From NCBI GenBank assembly GCA_050246875.1, contig JBFWVF010000001.1, positions 124,001-188,000 on the forward strand: DNA of 64,000 nt. Reading direction: 5' to 3'. This DNA comes from SHWB01 sp050246875. Its GTDB lineage: Bacteria > Pseudomonadota > Alphaproteobacteria > UBA6615. The translations under genes were made by a program, and so were the position numbers. Shown piece by piece: positions 17,983 through 28,115 of the stretch; within the stretch, counting starts at the first letter, position 1, and each line of letters opens with the position of its first letter. The notes below the pieces were generated by a model. It did no database searches, had not been told where the DNA came from, and saw only the letters and a program-made list of their open reading frames with translations.

Positions 17983-19176
17983 ATGCCGCACCAACCGGCC
18001 TCCACCGCGCTGTCGCGCTTCACCGTCATCGACCTCACGCGCGTCCGCGCCGGGCCGACCTGCGTGCGCCAGTTCGCCGACTGGGGCGCCAACGTCATCA
18101 AGGTCGAACTGCCCGAGGCGCTGGAGGAAGGCGAGGGCATGGGCGGCGACCGCCACGGCTCCGACTTCCAGAACCTGCATCGCAACAAGCGGGCGATGAC
18201 GCTTAACCTCAAGGATCCCGAAGGCCGCGCCATCCTGGAGAAGCTGGTGGCGAAGGCCGATGTGCTGGTCGAGAACTACCGCCCGGACGTCAAGCACCGC
18301 CTCGGCATCGACTACGACGCGCTGCGCAAGGTCAACAAGCGGCTGGTCTACGCCTCGATCTCCGGCTTCGGCCAGGACGGTCCCTACGCCAAGCGCCCCG
18401 GCTTCGACCAGGTGGCGCAGGGCATGGGCGGACTGATGTCGATCACCGGCCTGCAGGGACAGGGCCCGGTGCGCGCGGGCATTCCCATCGCCGACCTCAC
18501 CGCGGGCCTGTTCGCGGCGCTCGGCATCCTCACCGCCCTGCACGAGCGCGAGGTATCCGGCGAAGGCCAGTGGCTGGAGACCTCCCTGCTCGCCGCCCAG
18601 GTGTTCATGCTCGACTTCCAGGCCTCGCGCTGGACCATGGACCGCGAGGTGCCGAAGCAGGCCGGCAACGACCACCCGACCAGCATCCCCACCGGCGTGT
18701 TCAAGACCGCCGACGGCCACATCAACATCGCCGCCGCCGGCGGCGCCATCTGGCTGCGCCTGTGCGACGCCCTCGGCATGCCCGACATGGCGACACGCCC
18801 GGGCTTCGCCACGTCGGCGGAGCGCTCGAAGAACCGCATCGAGGTCAACCGCGCCATCGAGGCGATCACCGTCGGCGCCGACAGCGCCACGTGGATCACG
18901 CGGCTCAACGCGGCCGGCGTGCCCTGCGGCGAGATCAACTCGATCGACAAGGTCTTCGCCGACCCGCAGGTGAAGCATCTCGGTCTGGAGCAGACCGTGC
19001 ACTCGCTGGCGCTCGGCGACATCGCGCTGGTGGCCCAGCCGGTGAAGCTCAAGCGCACGCCATCGAGCTTCGTCGTGGCACCGCCCGAGCGCGGCGAGCA
19101 CACCCGCGAGATTCTCGCCGATCTCGGCTATACCGATGCCGCGATCGACGATCTCGCCCGTCGCAACATCGTCTGA
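17983..19176 (+). CDS. CaiB/BaiF family (class III) CoA-transferase
   Basis: This 397-residue CoA-transferase moves CoA between carboxylic acids through an enzyme-linked anhydride. The expected catalytic Asp is Asp142 in GFDQVAQ, equivalent to Asp169 of formyl-CoA transferase. The N-terminal Rossmann-like part with GADVIKVE-type sequence (GANVIKVELP, 35-44) is typical. The ATG at 17983 is preceded by GGGAGGA at good spacing, so the longer frame from 17926 is not used. It lies 26 bases before an enoyl-CoA hydratase-like gene and probably forms a two-gene acyl-CoA unit. The substrate is unknown. Confidence 0.92.
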   Translation: MPHQPASTALSRFTVIDLTRVRAGPTCVRQFADWGANVIKVELPEALEEGEGMGGDRHGSDFQNLHRNKRAMTLNLKDPEGRAILEKLVAKADVLVENYRPDVKHRLGIDYDALRKVNKRLVYASISGFGQDGPYAKRPGFDQVAQGMGGLMSITGLQGQGPVRAGIPIADLTAGLFAALGILTALHEREVSGEGQWLETSLLAAQVFMLDFQASRWTMDREVPKQAGNDHPTSIPTGVFKTADGHINIAAAGGAIWLRLCDALGMPDMATRPGFATSAERSKNRIEVNRAIEAITVGADSATWITRLNAAGVPCGEINSIDKVFADPQVKHLGLEQTVHSLALGDIALVAQPVKLKRTPSSFVVAPPERGEHTREILADLGYTDAAIDDLARRNIV

Positions 19177-19202
19177 CTCATCGCCACTCGGAGAGCGCTT
19201 AC

Positions 19203-19991
19203 ATGGCCGAAGGCAGGATCATCGTCGAGACGAAGGACGGCGTCGGCCGCATCGTGCTCGACAACCAGGAACGGTTGAACGCCATCTCCTTCGACATGTG
19301 GCAGGCGGCGACAGCCGCGCTCAACGGCTTCGCCAGCGATCCCAACGTGCGCGTCGTCGTCGTCACCGGCGCCGGCGAGAAGGCCTTCGCGGCCGGCGCC
19401 GACATTTCGAAGTTCGAGAACGAGCGCGGCTCCAAGGCGGCGGTCGACCGGTACAACCGGGCCGTCTCCGACGCCTATACGGCGCTGCTCGACCTGCCCA
19501 AGCCGACCATCGCCCGCCTGCGCGGCTACACCATCGGCGGCGGCCTCGCCTTCGCGCTGTGCGCCGACATCCGCATCGCCGCCGAGGACGTGACGGTCGC
19601 CATCCCCGCCGCCAAGCTGGGCCTCGGCTACGGCTACGACGGCATCAAGCACCTCGTCGACCTCGTCGGCCCGTCCAACGCGATGGAAATCTTCTTCACA
19701 GCCAAGCGCTTCTCCGCCACCGAGGCGCAGACGATGGGCCTCATCAACCGCGTCGTGCCAGTCGATCGTCTCGATGCCGTGGTCGACGACTACACCGCGA
19801 CCATCGCCGGCAACGCGCCGCTCACCATCGCCTCGGTCAAGCGCATCATCAAGGAAACGGTGAAGGAACCGGCCGGGCGCGACCACGAGCTGTGCGAACG
19901 CCTGGTGCAGGAATGCTACGCCAGCGCCGACTACCAGGAAGGCCGCCTCGCCTTCATGGAAAAGCGCAAGCCGCGCTTCCAGGGTCGCTGA
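19203..19991 (+). CDS. Crotonase-fold protein lacking both hydratase glutamates
   Basis: This 262-residue member of the enoyl-CoA hydratase/isomerase superfamily has the oxyanion-hole pieces AAGADIS (63-69) and IGGGLAF (111-117). The two glutamates that catalyse hydration in mitochondrial crotonase (Glu144 and Glu164) align with Ala116 and Ala136 here. Ordinary enoyl-CoA hydration is therefore doubtful. Thioesterase, decarboxylase, lyase or dehalogenase chemistry on a CoA ester is possible. It is preceded by GGAGAG and follows the CoA-transferase closely. The α/β-hydrolase gene on the other strand ends seven bases after it. Confidence 0.88.
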   Translation: MAEGRIIVETKDGVGRIVLDNQERLNAISFDMWQAATAALNGFASDPNVRVVVVTGAGEKAFAAGADISKFENERGSKAAVDRYNRAVSDAYTALLDLPKPTIARLRGYTIGGGLAFALCADIRIAAEDVTVAIPAAKLGLGYGYDGIKHLVDLVGPSNAMEIFFTAKRFSATEAQTMGLINRVVPVDRLDAVVDDYTATIAGNAPLTIASVKRIIKETVKEPAGRDHELCERLVQECYASADYQEGRLAFMEKRKPRFQGR

Positions 19992-19997
19992 CCGGCC

Positions 19998-20762
19998 CTA
20001 CAGGGCACCTGTGAACCGCACGATCGCGTCGCGCACGGCGTCGGGCGCGTCGCGGTGTGGCGAATGCTTCACGCCGGGCAGCGCCAGCGTCTCGACCGGC
20101 CCCGTCGCCTGCCGCGCGATCGCGTCGAGTTGCGCCATCGTGCCGTATTCGTCGTCCACACCCTGGATGGCGAGAACGGGGCAGCGGATCGGCGCCAGAT
20201 ACGCCTCGATGTTCCAGTCGCGGAACGCCGGCTCCAGCCAGATGTCGTTCCAGCCGTAGAAGGTGCGGTCGGGATCGGCGTGGTGGCGGCCGAGGCGCGG
20301 GCCGAGGCCGCTGGTCGGGTAGGCACGGCCGATCTCGGCGATGCTGGCGACGGTCAGTTCCTCGACGAAGACGTGCGGCGCCTCCAGCACGAGGCCGCGG
20401 ACCGGCCAGCGCGCCGCCCCGGCATGGATCAGCGCGATCGAGGCGCCGTCGGAATGCCCGACCAGCACGACGTCGTCGAGACCCAGCGCGTCCCGCAGGG
20501 CCGGCAGCGCCTCGAGCGCCTCGCGGTGCATGTAGTCGACCGCCCGCTTCTCCGCGAGCACGTCCGACTGGCCGTAGCCGTAGCGCGACCACACCAACGC
20601 CGGGCAGCCGGTCGCGGCGGCGACCGTGTCCGGGAAGTCCCGCCACAGCGACGCCGAGCCCAGCCCCTCGTGCAGGAACAGCAGCACGGGACGGCCGGCC
20701 CCCCCGGCGATGCGGCGGACTTCCAGCCGGCGGCCGGCGATGGTGACGAATTCGACGGACAT
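19998..20762 (-). CDS. Alpha/beta hydrolase
   Basis: This 254-residue α/β-hydrolase has nucleophile Ser104 in GHSDGAS, acid Asp203/204 in the GVDDEYG stretch and His233 in VKHSPH. The oxyanion stretch is LHEGLGS at 30-36. It is divergent from boxC across a 188-base intergenic region that contains a strong inverted repeat. It could therefore act on a lactone or CoA ester from the same pathway, but this is inference. No signal peptide is seen, so it is cytoplasmic. Confidence 0.88.
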   Translation of the reverse strand: MSVEFVTIAGRRLEVRRIAGGAGRPVLLFLHEGLGSASLWRDFPDTVAAATGCPALVWSRYGYGQSDVLAEKRAVDYMHREALEALPALRDALGLDDVVLVGHSDGASIALIHAGAARWPVRGLVLEAPHVFVEELTVASIAEIGRAYPTSGLGPRLGRHHADPDRTFYGWNDIWLEPAFRDWNIEAYLAPIRCPVLAIQGVDDEYGTMAQLDAIARQATGPVETLALPGVKHSPHRDAPDAVRDAIVRFTGAL

Positions 20763-20847
20763 GCGCGCAACGCTCCGCAGAAACGAGAGGTGCCCTCTTA
20801 GCCCACACCGCGCGTCGAGGGCGACACAGGGTATTGCACCGCACCAT

Positions 20848-20872
20848 AAATAGTTTGTGTGGCAAACTATTT
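20848..20872. promoter_or_regulatory. 25-bp inverted repeat, probable operator upstream of boxC
   Basis: The arms are AAATAGTTTG and CAAACTATTT, ten bases each and perfectly matched around a five-base centre (TGTGG). The element is AT-rich inside very GC-rich DNA. It lies in the 188-base gap between the divergent hydrolase and boxC starts, 78 bases before the boxC ATG. The form resembles sites of MarR-type dimers, but no regulator gene is adjacent. It could also form a stem-loop in RNA, though it is not followed by a T-run. Confidence 0.6.
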
Positions 20873-20950
20873 TCTTGGCGACCTCCGGCGCATCCGGTAC
20901 GTTGGGCCGTGGCGAGGCTCGCGAAGGGCCGGCCCTGACAGGGCGGGACG

Positions 20951-22600
20951 ATGATCGATTTCCGTACCGAGCCGGCGAACTACCGGCACTGGACGCTGTC
21001 GGTCGACGGCGCGGTGGCGACGCTCGCCCTGGCGGTGCGCGAGGACGGCGGCATCGCTCCGGGCTACACCCTCAAGCTCAATTCCTACGACCTCGGCGTC
21101 GACATCGAGTTGTACGACGCGGTGCAGCGGCTGCGCTTCGAGCACCCGGAAGTGCGCGCGGTGATCCTCACCTCGGCCCGCGACCGCGTGTTCTCGGCCG
21201 GCGCCAATATCGCCATGCTTGGCCGCTCGACGCATTTCGACAAGGTCAACTTCTGCAAGTTCACCAACGAGACGCGCAATTCGATCGAGGACGCCTCGGC
21301 GCATTCCGGCCAGCGCTGGCTCGCGGTCGTGAACGGCACGGCGGCCGGCGGCGGCTACGAACTGGCGCTGGCCTGCGACCACATCCTGCTGGTCGATGAC
21401 GGATCCTCGGCGGTGTCGCTGCCGGAGGTGCCGCTGCTGGCGGTCCTGCCCGGCACCGGCGGCCTCACCCGCGTCGTCGACAAGCGCAAGGTGCGGCGCG
21501 ACCGCGCCGACTTCTTCTGCACCACCGGCGAGGGCGTGCGCGGCGGCCGCGCGCTCGACTGGCGGCTGGTCGACGAGCTGGCGCCCCGCTCGCGCCTCGC
21601 CGAGGCGGCGCGCGCCCGCGCCGAGGCCCTCGCCGGTGCCTCGGATCGCCCGGCCGGTGCGAAGGGCATCGCGCTGCCGCCGCTGGCGCGCGAGACGAAG
21701 GGCGACGAGATCGTCTGGCCGCATCTGCGCGTCGCGCTCGACCGCGCCGCGGGCACGGCGACCTTCACCGTCCTCGCCCCCGACGCGCCGCCCGCCGCCG
21801 ACCTCGCCGCCATCCACACGGCAGGGGCGGAGTGGTGGCCGCTGGCGCTCGCCCGCGCGCTCGACGACGCCGTCCTGCACCTGCGCTTCAACGAGCCCGA
21901 GATCGGCACCTGGGTGCTGACGACCAGCGGCGACGCGGCCAACGTCCTCGCCGCCGATGCCGCGCTCGCGGCGCATTCCGGCGACTGGCTGGTGCGCGAG
22001 ACGACGCTCTATCTCAAGCGCAGCTTCAAGCGCCTCGACGTGACGGCGCGCAGCCTGATCGCCCGCATCGAGCCGGGGAGCTGCTTCGCCGGCACGTTGC
22101 TTGAACTGGCGCTTGCCGCCGATCGCACCTTCATGCTCGACGGCACGCTCGACGGCTCGAACCTTCCGCCGGCGACGGTCACGCTGTCGCGGATGAACTT
22201 CGGCGCCTTCCCGATGGGCAACGGCCTGACGCGCCTGCAGAGCCGCTTCCTCGGCGAGCCCGAGCGCCTCGCGGCGGCCGAGGCCGCGGTCGGCGAGGCG
22301 CTGGATGCCGAGGCGGCCGACGCGCACGGCCTCATCACCTTCATGCCCGACGACATCGACTGGGATGACGAGGTGCGCCTCGCCGTCGAGGAGCGCGCCG
22401 CCTTCTCGCCCGACGCGCTCACGGGACTGGAGGCGAGCCTGCGCTTCGCCGGTCCGGAGACCGTCGAGACCAAGATCTTCGGCCGGCTGTCGGCGTGGCA
22501 GAACTGGATCTTCCAGCGCCCCAACGCCACCGGCAAGCAGGGCGCGCTGGCGCTCTACGGCACCGGCACCAGGCCGGAATTCGACCGCAAGCGGGTCTGA
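20951..22600 (+). CDS. boxC: BoxC, 2,3-epoxybenzoyl-CoA dihydrolase (benzoyl-CoA-dihydrodiol lyase)
   Basis: This 549-residue enzyme is an unusually long crotonase-superfamily member. BoxC opens the 2,3-epoxide of benzoyl-CoA hydrolytically, yielding 3,4-dehydroadipyl-CoA semialdehyde and formate. The family sequence is clear from the N-terminus (YRHWTL, GYTLKLNSYDLGVDIEL), with the oxyanion region FSAGANI and the GGGYELALACDHI loop in the first half. Length and order (boxC then boxB) match known box clusters. The formate released is a natural substrate for the formate dehydrogenase encoded at 53196-59115. Confidence 0.95.
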   Translation: MIDFRTEPANYRHWTLSVDGAVATLALAVREDGGIAPGYTLKLNSYDLGVDIELYDAVQRLRFEHPEVRAVILTSARDRVFSAGANIAMLGRSTHFDKVNFCKFTNETRNSIEDASAHSGQRWLAVVNGTAAGGGYELALACDHILLVDDGSSAVSLPEVPLLAVLPGTGGLTRVVDKRKVRRDRADFFCTTGEGVRGGRALDWRLVDELAPRSRLAEAARARAEALAGASDRPAGAKGIALPPLARETKGDEIVWPHLRVALDRAAGTATFTVLAPDAPPAADLAAIHTAGAEWWPLALARALDDAVLHLRFNEPEIGTWVLTTSGDAANVLAADAALAAHSGDWLVRETTLYLKRSFKRLDVTARSLIARIEPGSCFAGTLLELALAADRTFMLDGTLDGSNLPPATVTLSRMNFGAFPMGNGLTRLQSRFLGEPERLAAAEAAVGEALDAEAADAHGLITFMPDDIDWDDEVRLAVEERAAFSPDALTGLEASLRFAGPETVETKIFGRLSAWQNWIFQRPNATGKQGALALYGTGTRPEFDRKRV

Positions 22601-22604
22601 AGCC

Positions 22605-24023
22605 ATGCAGCACGTCGACTACGACACGCTCATCCCCAACAATGTCGGCCTCGCCGACGACCGCCGCCTGCTGCGCGCGCTGGAGCACTGGCAGCCGGCC
22701 TATCTGCGCTGGTGGCAGGAACTGGGCCCCGACGGCGCGCTGGCGCACGAGGTCTATCTGCGTACCGCGGTCAGCGTCGAAACCTCGGGCTGGGCGCACT
22801 ACGACTTCGTGCGCATGCCCGAGTATCGCTGGGGCATCTTCCTCGCGCCGGCCGAGGCCGACCGCGTCATCCCCTTCGGCCGCCACAAGGGTGAGCCAGT
22901 GTGGCAGGACGTGCCCGGCGAGTATCGCACCGAACTGCGCCGCCTTATCGTAACCCAGGGGGATACGGAGCCCGCCTCGGTCGAGCAGCAGCGCCATCTC
23001 GGTGCCACCTGCCCGTCGCTCTACGACCTGCGTAACCTCTACCAGGTGAACGTCGAGGAAGGCCGCCATCTCTGGGCGATGGTCTACCTGCTGCACGCCC
23101 ATTTCGGCCGCGACGGCCGCGAGGAAGCCGAGGCGATGCTGTCGCGCCACGCCGGCGACCCCGACAAGCCGCGCATCCTGCAGGCGTTCAACGAGCCGAC
23201 GACCGACTGGCTCTCGTTCTTCATGTTCACCTTCTTCCAGGACCGCGACGGCAAGTACCAGCTCGCGGCGCTTGCCGAGTCCGGCTTCGACCCGCTGGCG
23301 CGCTCGTGCCGCTTCATGCTGACCGAGGAAGCGCATCACATGTTCGTCGGCGAGACCGGCGTCATGCGCGTCGTCCAGCGCGCCTGCGAGAAGATGAACG
23401 AGCACCGCACTGACGACATCCGGCCCTATGGCGGCATCGACCTGCCGACGATCCAGAAATGGATCAACTTCCACTACTCGATCTGCCTCGACCTGTTCGG
23501 CCAGGAGGAGTCGACCAACGCCGCCAACTACTACTCCATGGGCCTGAAAGGCCGTTTTCAGGAGACGCGCATCGGCGACGACCACGTGCTGGCCGACGCC
23601 GTCGCGCACGTCCCGGCCCTCGACGGCGACCGCATGGTCGAGCGCGAGGTGACGGCGCTCAAGGCGATGAACGAGACGCTGCGCTCGGCCTATGTCGAGG
23701 ACAGCCAGCGCGGCATCGACCGCTTCAACAAGGTCATCCGTGACCACGGCATCGACGTCACGCTGCGCCTGCCGCACCGCGCGTTCCATCGCAACATCGG
23801 CGCCTTCGCCGGGGTGAAGGCGACGCCCGAGGGCAAGCTGATCTCGGCAGAGGAATGGAACCGCCGCCGTGGCGAGTGGCTGCCGACCGAGGCCGACCGC
23901 GCCTTCGTGTCCTCGCTGATGCGCCCGGTGCGCGAAGCCGGCAAGATGGCGGACTGGATCGCGCCGCCGAAGCGCGGCATACACGGCAAGCCGGTCGAGT
24001 TCGAGTACGTCCGCTTCCACTGA
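22605..24023 (+). CDS. boxB: BoxB, benzoyl-CoA 2,3-epoxidase oxygenase component
   Basis: This 472-residue di-iron oxygenase inserts one oxygen atom into benzoyl-CoA to give the 2,3-epoxide. The iron-ligand pattern is present: Glu122, Glu152-x-x-His155, Asp213 and Glu242-x-x-His245. These positions are offset by two from what I recall for the Azoarcus evansii enzyme. The ATG at 22605 comes five bases after the boxC stop. Electrons come from BoxA, a flavin/iron-sulfur reductase, and no boxA lies in this window. Confidence 0.96.
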   Translation: MQHVDYDTLIPNNVGLADDRRLLRALEHWQPAYLRWWQELGPDGALAHEVYLRTAVSVETSGWAHYDFVRMPEYRWGIFLAPAEADRVIPFGRHKGEPVWQDVPGEYRTELRRLIVTQGDTEPASVEQQRHLGATCPSLYDLRNLYQVNVEEGRHLWAMVYLLHAHFGRDGREEAEAMLSRHAGDPDKPRILQAFNEPTTDWLSFFMFTFFQDRDGKYQLAALAESGFDPLARSCRFMLTEEAHHMFVGETGVMRVVQRACEKMNEHRTDDIRPYGGIDLPTIQKWINFHYSICLDLFGQEESTNAANYYSMGLKGRFQETRIGDDHVLADAVAHVPALDGDRMVEREVTALKAMNETLRSAYVEDSQRGIDRFNKVIRDHGIDVTLRLPHRAFHRNIGAFAGVKATPEGKLISAEEWNRRRGEWLPTEADRAFVSSLMRPVREAGKMADWIAPPKRGIHGKPVEFEYVRFH

Positions 24024-24096
24024 CGCACGCGAATCGACCCTGACCTGCGGAGCGCGCCGGCAAGAGCCGCACCGCGATGGGGGAGGACGGGGCCGG

Positions 24097-25677
24097 ATGG
24101 CCGATCATGTCGTCGAGGTCGATGCGTCGAGCGTTCCGGCGCGGCTGCATTTCCCGCCGGTGTTCAACGTCGCCGTCCCGTTCGTCGACCGGCATCTCGC
24201 GGAAGGGCGCGGCGGCAAGGTGGCGATCCGCGCCACCTCGGGCGAGGACGTCACCTACGCCGCGCTGGCCGAGCGCGTGAACCGCGCCGGCAATGCGTTT
24301 GCCGGCCTCGGCCTCGCGCGCGGCGCCCGCGTGCTGATGATCGTCAAGGACTGCCCGGCCTTCTTCTACATCTTCTGGGGGGCGATCAAGGCCGGCTACG
24401 TGCCGGTGCCGCTGAACACGCTGCAGCGGGCGAAGGACTACGCCTTCGTCGTCGACAATTCGCGCGCCGCCTGCGTGCTGTGGTCGGCCGAGTTCGCCGC
24501 CGAGGCCGAACCGGCGCTCGCCGCCGCCACCCACCGGCCCGACCACTCCATGACCGTCGACGACTTTCTGGCGCTGACCGCCGGCGCCGCGCCGGACCTC
24601 GCGCCGGCCGGCACGACGGCCGACGAGGATTGCTTCTGGCTCTACACCTCGGGCTCCACCGGCACGCCCAAGGGCGCCGTCCACGCCCACCGCGACATGG
24701 TGGTGACCAGCCGGCACTACGCCGTCGAGACCCTCGGCATCACCGGCGACGACATCCATTTCTCGGCCGCCAAGCTGTTCTTCGCCTACGGCCTCGGCAA
24801 CGCCATGACCTTCCCGCTGTGGACGGGCGGGACGGCCGTGCTGTTCGACGCTCGGCCGACCCCTGCCGCCACCTTCGAGATCATCGCAACGTACCGGCCG
24901 ACCGTGTACTACGGCGTGCCGACGCTCTACGCCGCGCAACTGCATGCGATGGAGAGCGCCACGCCGGATCTGTCGAGCGTCCGCCATTGCGTGTCGGCGG
25001 GCGAGCCGCTGCCGCCCAATCTGCTGACGCGGTGGCAGGAGAAGACCGGCCTGCCGATCCTCGACGGCATCGGCACCACCGAGATCCTGCACATCTTCAT
25101 CGCCAACGCGCCCGGCGCGTGGAAGGCCGGCACCTCGGGCCGGCTCGTGCCTGGCTACGAGGCGAAGATCGTCGATGACGACGGCGCGCCGGTGCCGCAG
25201 GGCGAGCAGGGCGCGCTGTGGATCAGGGGCGGCTCCGTCATCTCGCGCTACTGGGACGCCGCCGACCGCACCGAGGCCGCCATCCGCGACGGCTGGATCC
25301 GCACCGGCGACACCTACTACGTCGATGGCGACGGCTACTTCGTCTGCTGCGGCCGCTCCGACGACATGCTCAAGGTCGGCGGCATCTGGTGCTCGCCGGT
25401 GGAGATCGAGGCGCGGCTGGTCGCCCACCCCGCCGTGCTCGAGGCAGCCGTGGTCGGCCGCGCCGACGCCGACGGCCTGATCAAGCCGGAAGCCTGGATC
25501 GTGCTGAAGCCGGGCGCGGCGACGCCCGGCGGCGAACTGGAAACGGCGCTCACCGAGCACTGCCGCGCCGAACTGGCGCGCTGGAAGTTCCCGCGCTGGT
25601 ACCGCTTCGTCGACGACCTGCCGAAGACCGCGACCGGCAAGATCCAGCGCTTCCGGCTGCGCGAGGAATCCAGGTAG
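24097..25677 (+). CDS. bclA: Benzoate-CoA ligase
   Basis: This 526-residue ANL-superfamily acyl-CoA synthetase activates benzoate with ATP and CoA. The phosphate loop YTSGSTGTPKG is at 183-193, the GIGTTE adenine motif lies near 326-331 and the catalytic lysine is Lys515 in ATGKIQRF. The benzoate-CoA ligase subgroup is indicated by family sequence around FNVAVPFVDRHL and by direct linkage to boxC and boxB. It starts 73 bases after boxB. A 4-hydroxybenzoate or other aryl ligase is possible but less likely in this setting. Confidence 0.93.
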   Translation: MADHVVEVDASSVPARLHFPPVFNVAVPFVDRHLAEGRGGKVAIRATSGEDVTYAALAERVNRAGNAFAGLGLARGARVLMIVKDCPAFFYIFWGAIKAGYVPVPLNTLQRAKDYAFVVDNSRAACVLWSAEFAAEAEPALAAATHRPDHSMTVDDFLALTAGAAPDLAPAGTTADEDCFWLYTSGSTGTPKGAVHAHRDMVVTSRHYAVETLGITGDDIHFSAAKLFFAYGLGNAMTFPLWTGGTAVLFDARPTPAATFEIIATYRPTVYYGVPTLYAAQLHAMESATPDLSSVRHCVSAGEPLPPNLLTRWQEKTGLPILDGIGTTEILHIFIANAPGAWKAGTSGRLVPGYEAKIVDDDGAPVPQGEQGALWIRGGSVISRYWDAADRTEAAIRDGWIRTGDTYYVDGDGYFVCCGRSDDMLKVGGIWCSPVEIEARLVAHPAVLEAAVVGRADADGLIKPEAWIVLKPGAATPGGELETALTEHCRAELARWKFPRWYRFVDDLPKTATGKIQRFRLREESR

Positions 25678-25680
25678 GGC

Positions 25681-26381
<701 letters not shown>

Positions 26382-26385
<4 letters not shown>

Positions 26386-27149
26386 GTCATGCCCTCGGCC
26401 TCGCCCTCGCCGAGATAGGCTTCGCGCACCTCGGCATTGGCGCGGATCTCGTCCGGCGTGCCGCTGGCGATGGCGCGGCCGTAGACCAGCACGGTGATGC
26501 GGTCGGCGAGCGCGAACACGGCGTCCATGTCGTGCTCGACCAGCAGCATCGTGTAGCGGCCCTTGAGCCCCTGCAGCAGCGTCACCATGCGCTGGCTCTC
26601 GTCCGGCCCCATGCCGGCCATCGGCTCGTCGAGCAGCAGCAGGCGCGGCTCGGTCGCCAGCGCCATGGCGATCTCCAGCGCGCGCTGCTCGCCATGCGCC
26701 AGCGTGCCGGCCGGCACGTCGGCCCGCGCGCCGAGGCCGACGCGATCGAGCGCCGCGGCGGCCGGGTCGCGCAGCAGCGGATCGCTCGCCGCCGCCCGCC
26801 AGAAGCGGAAGGCGTGCGGTTCGCGCGCCTGCACGGCGAGCGCCACGTTGTCCGCCGCCGTCATGTCGCGGAAGATCGAGGTGATCTGGAATGCGCGGGC
26901 AAGGCCGAGGCGGGCGCGCGGCGCCGCGGCTAAGCGCGTGATGTCGCGCCCGGCGAAGGCGATCGTCCCGCCGTCCGCCCGCGCGAAGCCCGACAGCAGG
27001 TTGACCAGCGTGGTCTTGCCGGCGCCGTTGGGTCCGATCACCGCATGGATTTCGCCCGACGCCACGTCGAGCCACAAATCGTCGGTGGCGACGAGGCCGC
27101 CGAAGCTCTTCATCAGGCCGCGCACGGCGAGCAGCGGGGCGGCGCTCAT
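26382..27149 (-). CDS. LivG-type ABC transporter ATP-binding protein
   Basis: This 255-residue ATPase has Walker A GPNGAGKTT near 37-45, a family-typical LARAFQ stretch near 84-89 and Walker B LLLLDEPMAG. The ABC signature is degenerate: LAHGEQ in place of LSxGxQ, which is common in LivG proteins. It starts at 27149 with a four-base overlap on the LivM-type gene and ends with a four-base overlap on the LivF-type gene. It forms the second nucleotide-binding subunit of the same importer. Confidence 0.93.
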
Positions 27150-28111
27150 CGTCCGTCTCCGCGGCCCGCGAACAGTCCCATCAGCCCGCCGCGCGCGAAC
27201 AGCACGACCAGCACGAGGAACGGCCCGAAGACGACATGCCAGTGCTCGGTGAGCGAGGACAGCAGCTCCGACAGGATCAGGTAGGCCGCGGCACCGATCA
27301 CCGGGCCGAACAGCGAGCCCATGCCGCCGAGCAGCACCATGAAGATTAGCTCGCCCGAGCGCGGCCAGTCCATCATGTCGGGGCTGACATAGCGCTCGAC
27401 ATTGGCCGTCAGCACGCCGGCGAGGCCGCAGATCATGCCGGACAGCACAAAGGCGGCGAGGCGGTAGCGGTAGGTGGGGATGCCGAGGGATTGCAGGCGC
27501 GTGTCGTTCGACTGCGAGGCGCGCAGCACCATGCCGAAGCGCGAGCGCACGATGCGCCCGCAGCCCCACAGCACCAGCAGCAGCAGCGCGAAGACGATGT
27601 AGTAGACCGTGATCGGATCGGTAACGGTGAGGTCGAGGCCGCCGATCGAGAAATCGCTGCGCCGGCGGATGTTGAGGCCGTCGTTGCTGCCGTAGTGCGA
27701 GGCCGACACGCCGAGGAAGTAGACCATCTGGGCGAAGGCCAGCGTGATCATGATGAAGTAGACCCCGCGCGTCCGCAGCGACACGGCGCCGAAGGCCAGC
27801 GCCGCGAGGCCCGACAGCGCGAGGGCCAGCGGCCACTGCACCCAGGCGCTGGTCTCGCCGTGGAAGGCGAGGATGGCGACGGTGTAGCCGCCGATGCCGA
27901 CATAGGCGGCGTGGCCGAAGCTGACCATGCCGCCGAAGCCGAGGATGAGGTTGAGGCCCAGCGCGGCGATGGCCCACAGCATGACGCGGGCGAAGACCTG
28001 GATGTAGAACGGCTCGCCCAGCGCCGGCGCCAGCACCGGCATCCCCGCGCACAGCGCGAGGAAGGCGGCGGCCACGAGCGTCCGGCCGCGGAGGAGCGTC
28101 TGCCGGTCCAT
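27146..28111 (-). CDS. LivM-type ABC transporter permease
   Basis: This 321-residue permease has around nine hydrophobic segments and the LivM signature region GLNLILGFGGMVSFGHAAY (about 52-70), with a second conserved loop near LGGMGSLFGPVIGA. It pairs with the LivH-type permease to form the membrane channel. It overlaps the LivG-type gene by four bases and begins four bases after the LivH-type stop. Confidence 0.94.
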   Translation of the reverse strand: MDRQTLLRGRTLVAAAFLALCAGMPVLAPALGEPFYIQVFARVMLWAIAALGLNLILGFGGMVSFGHAAYVGIGGYTVAILAFHGETSAWVQWPLALALSGLAALAFGAVSLRTRGVYFIMITLAFAQMVYFLGVSASHYGSNDGLNIRRRSDFSIGGLDLTVTDPITVYYIVFALLLLVLWGCGRIVRSRFGMVLRASQSNDTRLQSLGIPTYRYRLAAFVLSGMICGLAGVLTANVERYVSPDMMDWPRSGELIFMVLLGGMGSLFGPVIGAAAYLILSELLSSLTEHWHVVFGPFLVLVVLFARGGLMGLFAGRGDGR

Positions 28112-28115
28112 GGTC

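Noticed and set aside
15069..18206. 1045-residue plus-strand frame over the cyclase region
   Set aside because: Overlaps the CHASE2 cyclase in another frame and is composed of Arg/Ala/Gly runs; not a real fusion.
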